Below, piece by piece: positions 63,156 through 64,000 of a DNA stretch of 64,000 nucleotides (positions are counted from its first letter, which is position 1; each line of letters opens with the position of its first letter). Where the stretch lies: positions 1 through 64,000 of the forward strand of contig NZ_FZNZ01000019.1 in assembly GCF_900187995.1 (NCBI RefSeq), given 5' to 3'. Both the position numbers and the translations under genes were made by a program. Source of the stretch: Prevotella jejuni (GTDB taxonomy: Bacteria; Bacteroidota; Bacteroidia; Bacteroidales; Bacteroidaceae). The notes below the pieces were generated by a model. That model searched no databases and was not told the DNA's origin. It was given only the letters and a program-made list of their open reading frames with translations.

Positions 63156-64000
63156 TTACATTCCCTTTTCAGACTGCATCGTCACTTCAATGCGACGGTT
63201 ACTCTTGATAAGGTTGCGGGCAATACGCTGGATGTCAGCAGATGTGATGTTACGAACGATTGTCTTGTAGTCCTTGTCAAAGTCTACACCGTGGCGCAGC
63301 TGGTTGTATATCACATAGAGCCAGTAGTCATTGGTAACAGAAGACTGGTCGTACTGCTTTAAGAGATATTCCTTCACCTTCTGCAAGCTTACTGCCTCTG
63401 GACCCTTGTTGGCAATATGTTCAATCTGTTTGGTGATGATTGGCATTACCATGTTATACTTGTCAGGATCGGTATCAAAGGCAATCTTCAAGAGGGCGTG
63501 AGGATTGCTTGTTGCGTTCAGACTTTGCTGTAGTTTCACACCATATACCCCACCTTTCTCCTCACGTACAGAGTCGGTATAAGCTATTGATAGTACACGC
63601 TTGAAGACGTCGAGTTCCAAATCAGACTTCGCTGTGTAAGGTTCGTCCCATGTATAGAAGACGGTTACACGTGCCAATGGCGTCTTCATCTTCTTTTCAA
63701 AGCGGTGGGTCTCGTTGCAGTTGCGCACGTCAGGATAAGTCTTCGCAAAGGTTTCCTTCTTGCCAGTTGATGGCAGTGAAGCAATGTATTGCTCTAAGAG
63801 AGGGCGCAACTGAGCGATGTCAATGTTACCCATGATAATCATCTTGAAGTTAGAAGCATTGCTGAAACGCTCCTTATAAATCTCGAGAACACGGTCATAG
63901 CTTACCTTGTCAAGTGATGCAGCCTTGAGTGGTTGTACACGTGGAGAATTACCATAAACGATGGCAGCGATAGAGTCGTTGTAGCTAACGTTAGGACTTG
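63156..64000 (-). CDS. M16 family (insulinase-like) metallopeptidase, C-terminal part
   Basis: The frame is open from the window edge (64000) to the stop at 63156; an internal ATG at 63842 is not the start. The visible 281 residues are the C-terminal part of an M16 peptidase. They include F-S-N-A-S-N-F-K-M-I-I-M-G-N-I-D, R-E-E-K-G-G-V-Y-G-V-K, and L-K-I-A-F-D-T-D-P-D. The zinc-binding H-x-x-E-H motif, if present, lies in the N-terminal part outside the window. Such proteins are often periplasmic proteases of 900 or more residues in Bacteroidales. Confidence 0.9.
   Translation of the reverse strand, partial: SPNVSYNDSIAAIVYGNSPRVQPLKAASLDKVSYDRVLEIYKERFSNASNFKMIIMGNIDIAQLRPLLEQYIASLPSTGKKETFAKTYPDVRNCNETHRFEKKMKTPLARVTVFYTWDEPYTAKSDLELDVFKRVLSIAYTDSVREEKGGVYGVKLQQSLNATSNPHALLKIAFDTDPDKYNMVMPIITKQIEHIANKGPEAVSLQKVKEYLLKQYDQSSVTNDYWLYVIYNQLRHGVDFDKDYKTIVRNITSADIQRIARNLIKSNRRIEVTMQSEKGM

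Noticed and set aside
1..64000. CRISPR array
   Set aside because: No regularly spaced identical repeats with unique spacers were found; the repeats seen are dispersed or tandem simple sequence.
1..64000. tRNA or rRNA genes
   Set aside because: No cloverleaf with a GTTCGA-type T-arm or rRNA-like stretch was recognised by eye; a dedicated scan could still find one.

Overview
The window looks like a chromosomal piece of a Prevotella-type member of the Bacteroidales. Evidence: promoters with the Bacteroidetes -7 element TAnnTTTG (with TTG about 20 bases upstream), a complete sprA (type IX secretion/gliding translocon), fimbrillin-like lipoproteins, meso-diaminopimelate dehydrogenase, and Bacteroidetes-specific families such as DUF3822. 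Genus is inferred from gene content; no 16S rRNA or tRNA gene was seen.

Layout. 1-5.3 kb: a 5'-incomplete adenosine-deaminase-like gene resembling RADAR RdrB, a GH29 alpha-L-fucosidase, and an AAA ATPase + DUF4435 pair resembling PARIS (AriA/AriB). 5.5-6.5 kb: cysK. 6.9-9.9 kb: surface cassette A. 10.5-18.8 kb: sprA and ruvA. 19-23.2 kb: ddh, a small membrane protein, a PBP4-type carboxypeptidase and an MscS-like channel. 23.9-31.2 kb: a small membrane protein and a type I restriction-modification operon (hsdM, hsdS, hsdR). 31.6-34 kb: small envelope proteins. 34-38.5 kb: etfB, etfA and acyl-CoA dehydrogenase, with a DUF559 nuclease gene inside the operon. 39.2-45.5 kb: an exported protein, dnaG, a TPR protein and cardiolipin synthase. 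45.6-49.2 kb: surface cassette B. 49.8-52.7 kb: rsmD, a DUF3822 protein and lrgAB. 53.3-56.2 kb: a Fic protein and a PAS-LuxR regulator gene split by a MITE. 56.6-58.9 kb: an outer-membrane beta-barrel protein. 59.3-62.7 kb: an unrecognised two-gene module (816-aa protein plus EEP-family nuclease). The right edge holds an M16 peptidase gene running out of the window.

The most interesting system is the pair of paralogous cassettes A and B. Each has a promoter, a short leader ORF containing a (CT)n tract, a terminator-like hairpin, a small protein with a Y-x2-P-E-C motif, a fimbrillin-like lipoprotein with a lectin-like C-terminus, and an HU-like DNA-binding protein. In A (18-nt CT tract) the leader ORF is open through the hairpin. 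In B (25-nt tract) the same conserved C-terminal leader peptide is still encoded but out of frame, and loss of one CT unit would restore it. This is what slipped-strand phase variation of a translation-coupled attenuator would look like. Cassette B's lipoprotein also ends in a sequence resembling the variable region of a diversity-generating retroelement. It is followed by two GC-rich hairpins and a truncated MutS-like accessory ORF, but no reverse transcriptase.

The window is also rich in small mobile or repeated DNA: a 588-bp MITE with 8-bp target duplication, a roughly 90-bp inverted-terminal repeat in four copies, a roughly 330-base palindromic repeat in three copies, GC-rich BIME-like repeats filling the etf operon and flanking DUF559, and direct repeats flanking the Fic gene and the EEP module. 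Candidate defence genes (RdrB-like, PARIS-like, type I R-M, Fic, EEP module) are spread across the window rather than forming one island.
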